Assembly: GCA_937132065.1 (NCBI GenBank)
Contig: CAKZNT010000052.1
Location: 59,489 to 123,488, forward strand
Length of the DNA stretch: 64,000 nucleotides
From: an uncultured Loktanella sp.
Lineage (GTDB): Bacteria; Pseudomonadota; Alphaproteobacteria; Rhodobacterales; Rhodobacteraceae
Direction of reading: 5' to 3'
How positions within the stretch are numbered: position 1 is the stretch's first letter; each line of letters begins with the position of its first letter. Under the pieces are notes generated by a model. It searched no databases and was not told where the DNA came from. It saw nothing but the letters and a program-made list of their open reading frames with translations. Made by a program: the position numbers and the translations under genes. This document shows, in pieces, positions 44,758-54,486 of the stretch.

Positions 44758-45861
44758 ATGGCACAATACGGTGGACTTGGTGGATTAGGCGGACTTGGCG
44801 GCTTGGGTGGCCTTGGTGGATTGGGCGGTTTAGGCGGGCTTGGCGGACTTGGTGGGCAAACGGGCCTAGGTGCGTTCCTTGGGGCCGAAGATCCGGGAGG
44901 TTATTCTGGCGCGACAACGGCAGGGCTGCAAATCACCGCTGACGGCTTGCGCCACTTGGCAGGGGACGGCGACACGCCCGCAGCTGGCGAATTGGCGTTT
45001 AACGACCCTTCGAACTACGGGCGCTGGGGGCAGTGGGTGCGCGGGTCGCTTTACATCACCGAAATGCTGAACGGTCTGGATTGGGCAACCGCCAGCAACC
45101 CGAACGCCGTTACCCTTCGCTTGGAAGGGGCGGACATGGTGACGCTGCACAGACCAACATCAGAGATCCTGACCCAGCAATGCCAGCACGTGCGCGACTA
45201 CGCGGATTTGCGCGACGAACGCGGCGCAGAGATTGCATCCCAGCTTGGTTTTCCAACCGAATACTTTGCGATGATCCTCGGGCTGCACCCTGCCCAGCAC
45301 AAGAAAACATTTGAGCTGATCACCGCTACGCAAGTCATCGCCGCGCATATGGCCATGATCGTGAAACACGCGCTCGCGGTGCGCCGCCCCGACCAGATCG
45401 ACGGGCGCATTCTGCCAATGATCCCGACACCCGGGCACGGCAGCTTCCCGTCCGCACATGCGACAGAGGCCTATGCAGTGCTCACGGTTATGACCCAACT
45501 CGTCAGCACTTGGGACGCGCTCAACGACAGTGAAAACCGCCTCAAGATGCTGCGCGGTCTGGCCGAGCGGATCGCCGTCAACCGCACGGTTGCGGGCGTT
45601 CACTTCCCGATTGATAGCTGGGCGGGGGCGGCCCTTGGCACGGCAATCGGCAATGCGATCCTTGGGCGTTGCGGGCTTGCGACCTCCACACCCTCGCGCA
45701 CCTATACTGCGATGAATTCCGACTTCTTTGATTTCGACTTCACCGACACGGCCATCGCGAAATCGCACGGCCTCGTTGAGGGAACCGCATTTTCGGCAGC
45801 GCAAAAACCCGCGTTCACATGGCTTTGGGGCGAGGCTGCGGCAGAAACGCAGAAGGTGTAA
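44758..45861 (+). CDS. PAP2/vanadium-haloperoxidase-like protein with Gly-Gly-Leu repeats
   Basis: 367 residues. After MAQY come nine GGL units (nt 44770-44850). The rest is an acid phosphatase/vanadium haloperoxidase fold with the full active-site set: K203-x6-R210-P211, P-S232-A-H234 (usually S-G-H) and R276-x5-H282-x3-D286. Large family members in bacteria oxidise halides or hydrolyse phosphates. There is no signal peptide. The stop is 2 bp before the subtilase start, so one unit. Halide use cannot be told from phosphatase activity by sequence. Confidence 0.82.
   Translation: MAQYGGLGGLGGLGGLGGLGGLGGLGGLGGLGGQTGLGAFLGAEDPGGYSGATTAGLQITADGLRHLAGDGDTPAAGELAFNDPSNYGRWGQWVRGSLYITEMLNGLDWATASNPNAVTLRLEGADMVTLHRPTSEILTQQCQHVRDYADLRDERGAEIASQLGFPTEYFAMILGLHPAQHKKTFELITATQVIAAHMAMIVKHALAVRRPDQIDGRILPMIPTPGHGSFPSAHATEAYAVLTVMTQLVSTWDALNDSENRLKMLRGLAERIAVNRTVAGVHFPIDSWAGAALGTAIGNAILGRCGLATSTPSRTYTAMNSDFFDFDFTDTAIAKSHGLVEGTAFSAAQKPAFTWLWGEAAAETQKV
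44770..44850 (+). repeat. Nine in-frame 9-bp units coding Gly-Gly-Leu
   Basis: GGN-GGN-Leu repeated nine times. The Leu codons vary (CTT, TTA, CTT, TTG, CTT, TTG, TTA, CTT, CTT), as do the Gly third bases. So the peptide is kept while the DNA is diverged, which argues for selection on protein, not fresh slippage. Confidence 0.95.
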
Positions 45862-45863
45862 CC

Positions 45864-48008
45864 ATGTATGCACCCCGCCCCCCACACCAGCAAGTCGATC
45901 GCTACGCCGGGCCATACGAGCGTTGGGTTTTCTCACCCGAACTGGGTCGGCCCTATGCCTTCCCCGCGATTAGCAATGCAGGCGCGACCTACTTTACCGC
46001 GCTCCTTGAGGGCTCCGACGCATTGCCGGACGACCCCGACACCCACTATCGGCTTCCGCCTCTTTGGAACCCCCTGAACAAGAGCCGCGCGGTGACGCCA
46101 TTTGCGTTTCACAGCCATGCGGCCAGTGAGGCTCAAACCGACCGCGATGTCGCGGGCATCCTTGCAAATGTGCGCAACGGCGACGACGATGTGCGCCCTC
46201 GGTTTCGGGTAAATTTCCCTGTCAGCCCAGACAGTTGGACAAAAACCTACCACCCCCATTGCGACATGGACAAATGGGTTGTTCCCGGCACGCGGCCCAA
46301 GGCGATTGTTGCGGTAATCGACGATGGCATCCCTTTTGCGCATCGTGCCTTTCTGGACGCCGAGGGCCGCACCCGCATGAGCCACGTCTGGCTGCAATCC
46401 GCCAAAGCACCCTCCCACGGCGCCGTGCCATTCGGGCGCGAATTGATGAACGGCGAGATCAACGCGCTGCGCCACAACGCGGGGGACGACGAAAACCTGC
46501 TATATCGGCGTGCAGGTGCGATTGACCCCACGATCCCCGAACTCGGGCAACACCTGAAACGGCAGGCCACACACGGCGCGCATATCGCGGGCACATGTGC
46601 GGGCAACGACAGCCGCCTCGCCAGTCACCCTATCGGCGACGAGGTGCAGATTATCGCTGTGCAATTGCCCAACACGATTGCATGGGACACCTCTGGTTTT
46701 GGCAAAGAGATGTATATGCTCAGTGCCTTGCACTATGTCTTTGATCGGGCGCGCGCGATTGCGGCCAAATACGCCGATGATCCCGACAATCCGACCGAAC
46801 TGCCGCTTGTCGTCAACTTCTCCTATGGCTGGAGCGCTAGCCGCCACGATGGCAAATCCGAGATGGAGCTTGCGATCGAGGCGCTTTTGGCGGACCGCAA
46901 GACCTTGCAACCTGCAACCGCGATTGTGATGCCGACGGGCAATAATTTCGACCAGAACATGCACGGCCAGATCACCAAGCACGATTTGCAGGCGGGGCAA
47001 TTCGACTTTGGCTGGCAACTGCTTCCCGACGACCGCACCTCCAGTTATCTGGAAATCTGGTTGCCCGAAGGGTATGACCCCACGGGGCTATCCATTACGG
47101 CCCATCCGCCAAAAGGGCATGACAACATCGCCCCCGCCACCGTGAAAATCAACGAGGCGCAGGCCGCAGCCGACGATCATGGTGATCCGCGCTGTTTTCA
47201 CGAAATCGAAGCAGGTGGCGAAAACATCGGCCAGCTGTCCGCCGACAAGCATCGCGGCAACCGGTGGCGGATCATGCTCGCGCTGATCCCGACCGTGAAC
47301 ACACGCGGGCAATCAAGGCGCGCGCCCTCTGGCTGTTGGACAATCAGCATCGCCCAAAATGACGCCCCTCCCCTGACGCAGGACGAGCGGATCAAGGTTT
47401 GGGTGCAGCGCGACGACGATCCCGCCAGCCTTCAGACAGGTGGCAAGCAAAGCCGCTTGATAGACTTCAGCGCCGCACCAGCGCCGGGTCGGCGCTCACC
47501 GCTCAATCCCTACACCAGCACGCTCGGGTTCATTCGCGGCTACGGCGCGATGAATGGCGTGGCCTCGTCAGGCTCTGTAACACGGGTGGCGGGGCACATG
47601 GCACAAACCATGACCCCTTGCACCTATAGCGGCGCGGGCGGGTTAAGACTTGATAGCGATGGGCTTGCATTACCCTGCGGCGCGCACGCGAGCCTCTCGG
47701 CGGTGGCAGACCAAAGCGCGTTTCTGGCGGGCACGCGGTCCATTGGCGTGCGCAGTGGCGCAGGCGCAAGATTGCAAGGGACAAGCGGCGCATCCCCTGC
47801 GGCGGCGCGGCTCATGGTGATCAACGCAGCCAAAGCATTGCCGCTTATGGCGGGCTTTCAAGGGCCACTCGCGATGCCCGATAGTGCCATGCCGACAACC
47901 GATCTGGTGCGTGCAAAACATGCGGCCAGAACGGGCAGTTTCACCGCGCCAAGCGTCGGGCGCGCGACAAGGCCGCAGCCTGCAAATAATACGGCGCTTT
48001 TGTCGTAA
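45864..48008 (+). CDS. Subtilisin-like serine protease
   Basis: 714 residues. S8 catalytic triad: Asp153 (VIDDGIPF), His237 (THGAHIAGTCAG) and Ser641 (GTSGASPAAARL), with Asn in PTGNNFDQN as the oxyanion-hole residue. A ~200-residue beta insert lies between the oxyanion Asn and the catalytic Ser. No signal peptide and no obvious propeptide. Start 45864 follows the haloperoxidase stop by 2 bp; an in-frame ATG at 45819 would overlap it. Function in the pair is unknown. Confidence 0.87.
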   Translation: MYAPRPPHQQVDRYAGPYERWVFSPELGRPYAFPAISNAGATYFTALLEGSDALPDDPDTHYRLPPLWNPLNKSRAVTPFAFHSHAASEAQTDRDVAGILANVRNGDDDVRPRFRVNFPVSPDSWTKTYHPHCDMDKWVVPGTRPKAIVAVIDDGIPFAHRAFLDAEGRTRMSHVWLQSAKAPSHGAVPFGRELMNGEINALRHNAGDDENLLYRRAGAIDPTIPELGQHLKRQATHGAHIAGTCAGNDSRLASHPIGDEVQIIAVQLPNTIAWDTSGFGKEMYMLSALHYVFDRARAIAAKYADDPDNPTELPLVVNFSYGWSASRHDGKSEMELAIEALLADRKTLQPATAIVMPTGNNFDQNMHGQITKHDLQAGQFDFGWQLLPDDRTSSYLEIWLPEGYDPTGLSITAHPPKGHDNIAPATVKINEAQAAADDHGDPRCFHEIEAGGENIGQLSADKHRGNRWRIMLALIPTVNTRGQSRRAPSGCWTISIAQNDAPPLTQDERIKVWVQRDDDPASLQTGGKQSRLIDFSAAPAPGRRSPLNPYTSTLGFIRGYGAMNGVASSGSVTRVAGHMAQTMTPCTYSGAGGLRLDSDGLALPCGAHASLSAVADQSAFLAGTRSIGVRSGAGARLQGTSGASPAAARLMVINAAKALPLMAGFQGPLAMPDSAMPTTDLVRAKHAARTGSFTAPSVGRATRPQPANNTALLS

Positions 48009-48015
48009 AAGAGAC

Positions 48016-48055
48016 CTGCGCGAAGGAGCTTTGGACCAGCCCCCTTCGCGCGGGC
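48016..48055. terminator. Bidirectional hairpin between subtilase and barrel genes
   Basis: CCTGCGCGAAGG (48016-48027) pairs with CCTTCGCGCGGG (48044-48055), 12 pairs with one G-U, 16-nt loop. It sits between two convergent stops. No clear U-run. Confidence 0.5.
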
Positions 48056-48056
48056 C

Positions 48057-51000
48057 TTAATAGGCGGCGACAATGTTGAGGAACAAGCCCTCGTCGTCGA
48101 ACGTCAAATCCCCAAGATCATCCGAGAACGTCGAGAAATTATATCCGACACCCACGGTCAGATTGCGGTTGATCTGCTTATATGCTGCCGCCAATGCCCC
48201 CGTCTGCGAGAAGCCCGCATCAAGCGCCTCGAAGTGACGCGCCTCTAGCAACACATCCCAATCCTTCAGGAGGTGGTAGCGGGCATTTGCAACCGCGAGC
48301 ACCGCATCATTGCGGACCATGACGCCCCCCTTTTGGGGCGCGCTCAGGCTGGCGCGATAGCCGAGTTTAGCACCCAGCGTCCATTCCTCGTTCAGCGCGT
48401 AATTGCCTTCAAGGTTCAGAATATGGCTGTCTTGCACCGGCCCTTCACCCGCTTGCCCGTCAACCACCTGACCGTATGTGTCGTAGAGGTAGCGGTAAGA
48501 GGCGAGGATGTTCATCTTGCCATCAGCAATCGGGCGATAGGCATAGCCAATGCTCGCTTGCGTGAACGTGCCGCCCAAGAAAGAGGCCGTGTCAGCGGTT
48601 GTGCGAGCCGAGGTCAGGCCGAACAAAAGGCGCTGGCTTTCGTCGATTTTCCACTGCGCGTCCGATGATACGATAAACGTGTCAGTGTTGACGCGCGCGC
48701 TGTCTTCAAACTCCTGATCACGGCGATACTCCAGACGGGCGCGCGCGCTCAGGCGGTCGTCCTCATAAGCAGCCGTCAGGGACAGCGCTTCGCGGCTTAG
48801 ATCGCCAAGTGCGGCGTCAGTGACACGCCCTTGCGTATAGCTGCCGCCCACCGTCAGGTGTTGCGTGGCCGCCACGTCGATCCCGTAGCGCGATGTCATC
48901 TCGCGGCGGTCACCCAACAGATCGAATTTGGTTTCTGCAAACGATGTTGCCGCCTCATTGATCTTGCGCGTGCCGCCAATCACAAACTGGCCCGCGTCGC
49001 GCTGCGAAATGCCCGTGCCATATGTCAGGGACGGATCAAGCGCATAGCCAAAATATGTCGTGCTTCCTGCCCCGTCGTCATAGGCAAGGGTTGCATCAAT
49101 GCCGACACCCGTTGTGCCATCGGACACATCCGCGGCGACCGTCCAGCCTTGGCCGAACTTGCGTTCAAACCCGATGCCTGCACGGTCGTTGTCATCAAGC
49201 CCCGCGTTTTGCACTGTCGATTGACCGTAAACATACACATTGCCATTTTCGCCAAGTTGACGGGTGAGCCGAACGGCGACATCAACCCGCGAAGCCGTTG
49301 TACCAGCCGTCGTTTCACGCAATGTTTCAGCGGCAAACGCCAGTTCGGTTGCGCCCGAAACCGGCCACGCCACTTCGACACCTGCCGTGGTCACATCCGT
49401 GCCAACCGCGTTGTCCACATGGTCATAACGAAGCCCATAGGTCAGCCCATTGGCAAGCGTCTGGTCAACATAAAAACCATAAAGCCGCTGATCGCCTGTC
49501 GAGGCATCGACCTGATAATCAAGCGTGCTAAACCCTTCTCGGCGCAGCTCTGCATAGCCGCCGATTGCGCCACGCAAGTCGGGTTGCAGGTCTGCCAAAT
49601 CCAGCTTGCCCTCAAGCTTGAACGCGTCCCCCGTCCCCGCCGATGCAGCGCGCGTGTCCAGAACCAAGCCGCCGTCAACCGAATATAAACTGTCATATCC
49701 AGGACCAGTCGAACGCGCATAGTCAAGCTGCACATGGCTGTTCGCCCCGATCAGATAGCGCAAATCAATACCCTGTGCTGTCTGGTCCGCCGTGCCACTA
49801 TCGTCGCGCAGATAGGTCGCGCCAAATCGCAGATCATCCGTGATCCACGCCTCGACACGCGCCCCTGCCGTCAAGCCAGCACCAGTGATGCTGATGGGCG
49901 TATACTCATACTGCACCTCAAGGCTGATCTGCGTGTCACCACCTGCCGTTGTGATTAGATCACGATCGCTGCTCCCACTTAGAGGGGCGGCAAGCGTGAC
50001 AACACCTTGCAGGGCATTCACCTGATAATCAGCGCCCTCAGCCAGCGCCAGCCGTTCAATCACGCGCCCCGTCACGCTATCGCGAAAAACCACATGCAGC
50101 ACCGCAGTGCCCGCCGCGATGTCCTGACGGCTAAGGAAATAGACCGACCCGCCCGTGCCTCGAAATACGTCACGGCCTAGCAACTGATCGGGTTGGGCGG
50201 CAAAGGCATCCACAGTGGCACGCGCATCGCCGCGCGCTGTCACTGCCGCCGTTTCAAGGTGGAGCTGCGCGCCATAGAGATTGCGCTCGTTACGCAAGTA
50301 ATCGGACCCTGAAATCTGCGCCTGATAATCACCCCAAACCCCATAGCTTTCGCCCTTTGCGACCCGCACATAAACGCGGCCCGACGTCGGGGTCAGGTCT
50401 TGGGAGGTGCTATCATCGCCATAGGTCACATGTGCGTTTTCAGTCAGCAAACGCTGGGCAACGGCGCGCGGGTCTTTCTCGTCCAAGCTACGGAAGATGT
50501 CGCGGATATCGCCCTCGCCTGTATCAAGGGAGGCGGCCACTTCAACGCCGCCCTCGGTTTCACCCGCAACATAAAACTGGAGCCGCGCGAGGTTCTCTGC
50601 GTAGCGTTCGCCTGTCTCGCCATCACGTTTGGCCCAAAGGGTTGCATCCGCAACCACCACATAGAACCAGTCTGACGCATCAATCTCGATATCGCGCCCG
50701 AACGACAAATCTGTCGGGCCACCGATCACGGCCACATCGACGGCGTGCATGCCTGACGGTAAAATCCGCTCGAGCAAAACGCGCCCCGATGGATCAGGGC
50801 GAACCGTTTCGCCAAAGGCCTGCAATCGCGCGCCCTGCGCCAAATCTGCCGCCGTGACCTGAACGGCCCCGCCGCGCACGCGGATGTTGCTGACGACCGG
50901 GGCGAGGTCGCCGCCCTCTGCCGCGCCATCAAATCGCTGCGGCGCGGTCTCGTCAAAACGGCCACGCGCATCATAGACGCGGTAAACAACCACGGGATCA

Positions 51001-51389
51001 ATCGCATCTGGCGTTGGCAATACGGTCTGCGCATTCGGCGATAGCGGCGCAACTGCGATCAGGCGAGGACCGCCCGCTGCCCCCTGATCAATCAGGCGCA
51101 CTTCACCGCGGGCGATATAGGCGGGGTAGTTGCTAGCACTTGTAAACACCCAACCCGCACCTTGGCGCGCCACGCGGACTTGCAATTCAGGCACAGGGTC
51201 GGCCCCGTCATAGGTGATTTGCACATCAGCCGCTGCAAGGCGCACTTCGACCCGCTCGACCCGCTTTTCAACGGCGGTGTCACCGACAACCGTTTCCCCG
51301 TCAAGCGACAGGACAAACCCTTGCGCATGCACGGAGGTCGTGAGCAAAGCGGCCACAAGCGCAGTCGAATATTTCAGGTGCTTAGGCAT
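48057..51389 (-). CDS. Large outer-membrane beta-barrel of the DUF11 operon
   Basis: 1110 residues. Signal peptide ending SVHA|QG. Residues ~30-520 look like several beta-rich periplasmic or surface domains. From ~530 to the end the pattern is that of a long barrel of alternating strands (for example FGYALDPSLTYG, LGAKLGYRASL), ending in FLNIVAAY with the terminal aromatic residue of BAM-inserted proteins. GGAGG lies 8 nt before the ATG. Last gene of the five-gene unit. Size and position fit an anchor or usher-like pore for the DUF11 proteins. No TonB box or plug was seen. Confidence 0.75.
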   Translation of the reverse strand: MPKHLKYSTALVAALLTTSVHAQGFVLSLDGETVVGDTAVEKRVERVEVRLAAADVQITYDGADPVPELQVRVARQGAGWVFTSASNYPAYIARGEVRLIDQGAAGGPRLIAVAPLSPNAQTVLPTPDAIDPVVVYRVYDARGRFDETAPQRFDGAAEGGDLAPVVSNIRVRGGAVQVTAADLAQGARLQAFGETVRPDPSGRVLLERILPSGMHAVDVAVIGGPTDLSFGRDIEIDASDWFYVVVADATLWAKRDGETGERYAENLARLQFYVAGETEGGVEVAASLDTGEGDIRDIFRSLDEKDPRAVAQRLLTENAHVTYGDDSTSQDLTPTSGRVYVRVAKGESYGVWGDYQAQISGSDYLRNERNLYGAQLHLETAAVTARGDARATVDAFAAQPDQLLGRDVFRGTGGSVYFLSRQDIAAGTAVLHVVFRDSVTGRVIERLALAEGADYQVNALQGVVTLAAPLSGSSDRDLITTAGGDTQISLEVQYEYTPISITGAGLTAGARVEAWITDDLRFGATYLRDDSGTADQTAQGIDLRYLIGANSHVQLDYARSTGPGYDSLYSVDGGLVLDTRAASAGTGDAFKLEGKLDLADLQPDLRGAIGGYAELRREGFSTLDYQVDASTGDQRLYGFYVDQTLANGLTYGLRYDHVDNAVGTDVTTAGVEVAWPVSGATELAFAAETLRETTAGTTASRVDVAVRLTRQLGENGNVYVYGQSTVQNAGLDDNDRAGIGFERKFGQGWTVAADVSDGTTGVGIDATLAYDDGAGSTTYFGYALDPSLTYGTGISQRDAGQFVIGGTRKINEAATSFAETKFDLLGDRREMTSRYGIDVAATQHLTVGGSYTQGRVTDAALGDLSREALSLTAAYEDDRLSARARLEYRRDQEFEDSARVNTDTFIVSSDAQWKIDESQRLLFGLTSARTTADTASFLGGTFTQASIGYAYRPIADGKMNILASYRYLYDTYGQVVDGQAGEGPVQDSHILNLEGNYALNEEWTLGAKLGYRASLSAPQKGGVMVRNDAVLAVANARYHLLKDWDVLLEARHFEALDAGFSQTGALAAAYKQINRNLTVGVGYNFSTFSDDLGDLTFDDEGLFLNIVAAY

Positions 51390-51403
51390 CTACGTCGCCT
51401 CCA

Positions 51404-54400
51404 TTATTCAAACCGCGCGATCGTGCGCTCGATGATAAGTTCGTAAGTCCCGATCCCCTGCCACAGATCATTGATCAGCGCCTCGGTCGCGTCCAATCGG
51501 TCGCGCGCGACTGCTGCGCTCTCGCTGTCACGGTAATAGCTGATTTTCACAACTGACGGGGTCTGGGCCGCGCGGCGCAAGAGCTGGGCGAGCCCGTTTG
51601 AGAGCGCCGCCGATGGCGCACCATCCGCCTCGAACGCCTCTGCGGTCAAGTCCACATCAATCACACGGCCCGTTGCCGCACCAAAGTTCATCTCGGTAAA
51701 GATGCCAGGTGTGACACGCATCGTGCGCGGGTTTTCTGTCGTCACACGGTAGCCGCTAGGCAAGGAACGCGTATCGAGTTTGAGCGTAAAGTTGGCGCCC
51801 GCCCGCTTTGGCAATTCGGCACATGGCACGCTGTAGCGCCCAAAGCCATCGGTCGTGATCACAGTGCCCGTTGGGGTCACAAGCCGGACATTGGGCACGC
51901 CCGCTTCTGTGCCCTCAGGGGTCGGTGCAACCGGTGTGTCAAACTTGCCGCCGTCATAGGTTTGATCGGTGACCAATGCGCGCAAATCTGGCGCGCCGTC
52001 CTGATAGCCGTTCATATTGCGGTCGTTAAACACGCTGCCGATAATGTCGCTACACTGGAACACGGCCTCTGCGATCAAGGTGACGCTCGCCTCTGCAATC
52101 AAGGTGACGCGCTCGCCGCTATTGCTATCCGCAACCCAAGCCTGGTTCGTCATCACACCAACGTCGGCGCGCGAGGTTAGCGTGGTCTGCAAGGTCGCAA
52201 CCACGGTTTCCCCCGCACCAACCCGCAGATCAGCCCAGCGCAGGGTGCGCCCCGTAATCGCAGGCTCGGACAAACGGCCGCCAATCTGCGCGGTATCACG
52301 GCGATAGGCCAACCCTTGCGGCAGGCTATCAACAAGTGTCAGGGTCTCGACCGCAACATCAGCGGTGTTTTCAACCGTGATGGTAAAGGTCACCAGATCG
52401 CCAATACGGGCGCGGCTCGGGTTCACCGACTTGCTAATCAATAGAGTATCACTGAGGTCCGCCGCCTCGAGGGCCACATCGACCTCGGCAGTCACGGCGG
52501 CGACTTGTGATCCGTCAAGCGGAGACAGGGCAGTGCCTGTGACGACATTGGTAAAGTCGCCCGACTGCACTGGGTTAACCATCAACGCCAGCGTGACCGT
52601 CACGGTCTCATCCGCGCCCAACTGCCCGCCCTGCGATAGCAATTGCGTGTCGCTTACCCCGTCAAAGCCCGCATTTGGCGTGGCGACAAAGCCGCTAGGA
52701 GCATCGCTAATCTCAAGCGAGACGACCTCAAACCGGCTTGCGCCAAACACGCCAGCCAGATCATCCGACAGATTCACATCGTCGGCGCGGGTCGCACCTG
52801 TGTTGGACAAAGTCATCTCGTAAGTCAGCGCAGAGCGGCCATCTGCCTGCAAAACGGGATCGCTCACAACTGTCTTGGTCGCCGCAAGAATTGGTGTGGA
52901 ACAGAACCGCACAGGGATATTGATATTCAACACATGCGGGTCGTTCTCGGCGATTACAAACGTCTGGTAATAGGGGTTCGCCGCGTAAGTGAAATCGGCA
53001 AGAACACCCGTGTCCGCAAATTCGCTGGACCCGATCGAGGTCGGATTGGACGGCAATCCAGCCAGCACCAAAGGCGACGATGTGACGGGGCGATCAACGC
53101 TTTCAACGGCATTGGGCGGAATGGCATAGGACATCGTATATGTGCCCGCAGCCGTGGCGAACCACTGGAAATAACCGTCAGAGCCATCCGAAACGATGCG
53201 CACATTTGCGCTTGATCCGCTCGCGTCCGTGATCGAAACTATGCCGCCTGAGAGGATTTCGCCTGTCTCTTCGCAATAAAAATAACCCGTGGGATCATAA
53301 TCATAAGCATCCGCAATGCCGTCACCATCGCGGTCGGCTTGCGTGGATTCAGCATTGTCAGGCGCACCATCGCCGTCACTATCAAGAACCGCACCAATTG
53401 TCGGGCGGGGCGTGTCATCGCCGTCACTATTCGGGTCAAACGAAGTGACAGGATCGGCAAATCCGTTCGCCGTCACATCCGCTTGGTTCTCAAGGACAAT
53501 CGGGCTTTCGTCAAAGATTTCGGGTGAAAACTCCAGACGTGCAACGAGGGTCACCGTCCCTGTGCCACGCGGCGGCAAGGACACATCAGCCGCAAGGATC
53601 TGTGCATCACCAGCGCCTGCAAGATTGCCATCAAAGGTCGGGTTGATCCCCCCCGCACCCGCAAAGCCCGCAAGATCACTGGCGGTCACAGATACCAGTG
53701 TCGCCTGATCCAACTCGTTGAACAGGTCATCGCGCATCTGCAAGTTCCGGGCGGTGACTGTGCCAGTGTTCGTGAGGTCCAGCTGATAGGTGACGTCATA
53801 GACATAGGGAAACACGTTTTGCGCGCCCACAAACGTCTTCGCAAGCAAGAGATCGTAAACCCCCTCAATCGTCAGAACCGTGGGGTCATTGGTCGGGTCA
53901 TCGTCACCCTCGCCCGCAAGGTTAGGCGTCTCGACAGCCTCATCTCCCGCGTCAGAGCGATCAGAAACCGGCTCACGCGGCGTTCCGCCATCGCCGTCAG
54001 GCACGGTGGCTATTGCGGTGGCCGAGTTCTCAAAGCCGCCCGCATCAATGTCTTCCTGCTGCAAAACATAAGACGCCGTGAGGGACGTATCACGCGCATC
54101 TGGCAAAAGCGGGCCGACAGTCGTGACATCAATCACGGCAACAGGGTCGCTAATGGCGATTTGGTCGAGCGTTAGGTTACCCGTATTCAGAACATCAAAC
54201 GTATAAAATACGGTATCGCCTGCATCGGTGACACCATTCTCGTTGGTATCCTCAACGCGGTCGATCACCTTGGTCAGGCGCACCGCTGGCGCGCCCTCGG
54301 AGACAAGCACCGACTGGGCGGAAGGTTCGGAAACTAGCGTTTGCGTGCCATAGGTGGCCTGCACAGTTGCGGTGTTTTCGATTTCGGACATAGCTGCGCC

Positions 54401-54475
54401 CGCCAGCACGATAAAAAATATCGTGCTGACAAGCAGCCAAACCCGAACCAAGAACACGTTAACCGACCTGCCCAT
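51404..54475 (-). CDS. Multi-repeat DUF11 protein with SdrD-like and degenerate OmpA-like end (proposed base subunit)
   Basis: 1023 residues. Signal/anchor (VRVWLLVSTIFFIVLAGAAM) followed directly by the strand-like IENTATVQATY. Several DUF11 Ig-like repeats follow (for example ILAATKTVVSDPVLQADG, SKSVNPSRARIGDLVTFTI). A thrombospondin-type-3-like Asp-rich stretch lies at ~365-395 (DSDGDGAPDNAEST, DRDGDGIADAYD). An SdrD-B-like domain (GSVFNDRNMNGYQDG) comes near 815. The tail SYYRDSESAAVARDRLDATEALI resembles a worn OmpA-like domain. Unlike its upstream neighbours it does not stop inside a DUF11 repeat. Confidence 0.82.
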   Translation of the reverse strand: MGRSVNVFLVRVWLLVSTIFFIVLAGAAMSEIENTATVQATYGTQTLVSEPSAQSVLVSEGAPAVRLTKVIDRVEDTNENGVTDAGDTVFYTFDVLNTGNLTLDQIAISDPVAVIDVTTVGPLLPDARDTSLTASYVLQQEDIDAGGFENSATAIATVPDGDGGTPREPVSDRSDAGDEAVETPNLAGEGDDDPTNDPTVLTIEGVYDLLLAKTFVGAQNVFPYVYDVTYQLDLTNTGTVTARNLQMRDDLFNELDQATLVSVTASDLAGFAGAGGINPTFDGNLAGAGDAQILAADVSLPPRGTGTVTLVARLEFSPEIFDESPIVLENQADVTANGFADPVTSFDPNSDGDDTPRPTIGAVLDSDGDGAPDNAESTQADRDGDGIADAYDYDPTGYFYCEETGEILSGGIVSITDASGSSANVRIVSDGSDGYFQWFATAAGTYTMSYAIPPNAVESVDRPVTSSPLVLAGLPSNPTSIGSSEFADTGVLADFTYAANPYYQTFVIAENDPHVLNINIPVRFCSTPILAATKTVVSDPVLQADGRSALTYEMTLSNTGATRADDVNLSDDLAGVFGASRFEVVSLEISDAPSGFVATPNAGFDGVSDTQLLSQGGQLGADETVTVTLALMVNPVQSGDFTNVVTGTALSPLDGSQVAAVTAEVDVALEAADLSDTLLISKSVNPSRARIGDLVTFTITVENTADVAVETLTLVDSLPQGLAYRRDTAQIGGRLSEPAITGRTLRWADLRVGAGETVVATLQTTLTSRADVGVMTNQAWVADSNSGERVTLIAEASVTLIAEAVFQCSDIIGSVFNDRNMNGYQDGAPDLRALVTDQTYDGGKFDTPVAPTPEGTEAGVPNVRLVTPTGTVITTDGFGRYSVPCAELPKRAGANFTLKLDTRSLPSGYRVTTENPRTMRVTPGIFTEMNFGAATGRVIDVDLTAEAFEADGAPSAALSNGLAQLLRRAAQTPSVVKISYYRDSESAAVARDRLDATEALINDLWQGIGTYELIIERTIARFE

Positions 54476-54486
54476 CCTGTGCTGCG

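Noticed and set aside
44770..44850. CRISPR-like or simple slippage repeat
   Set aside because: Units are 9 bp, in frame, with diverged third positions; it is a coding repeat.
50357..50857. Plus-strand open frames opposite the barrel and DUF11 genes
   Set aside because: Arg/His/Pro-rich shadows without ribosome sites or recognisable domains.
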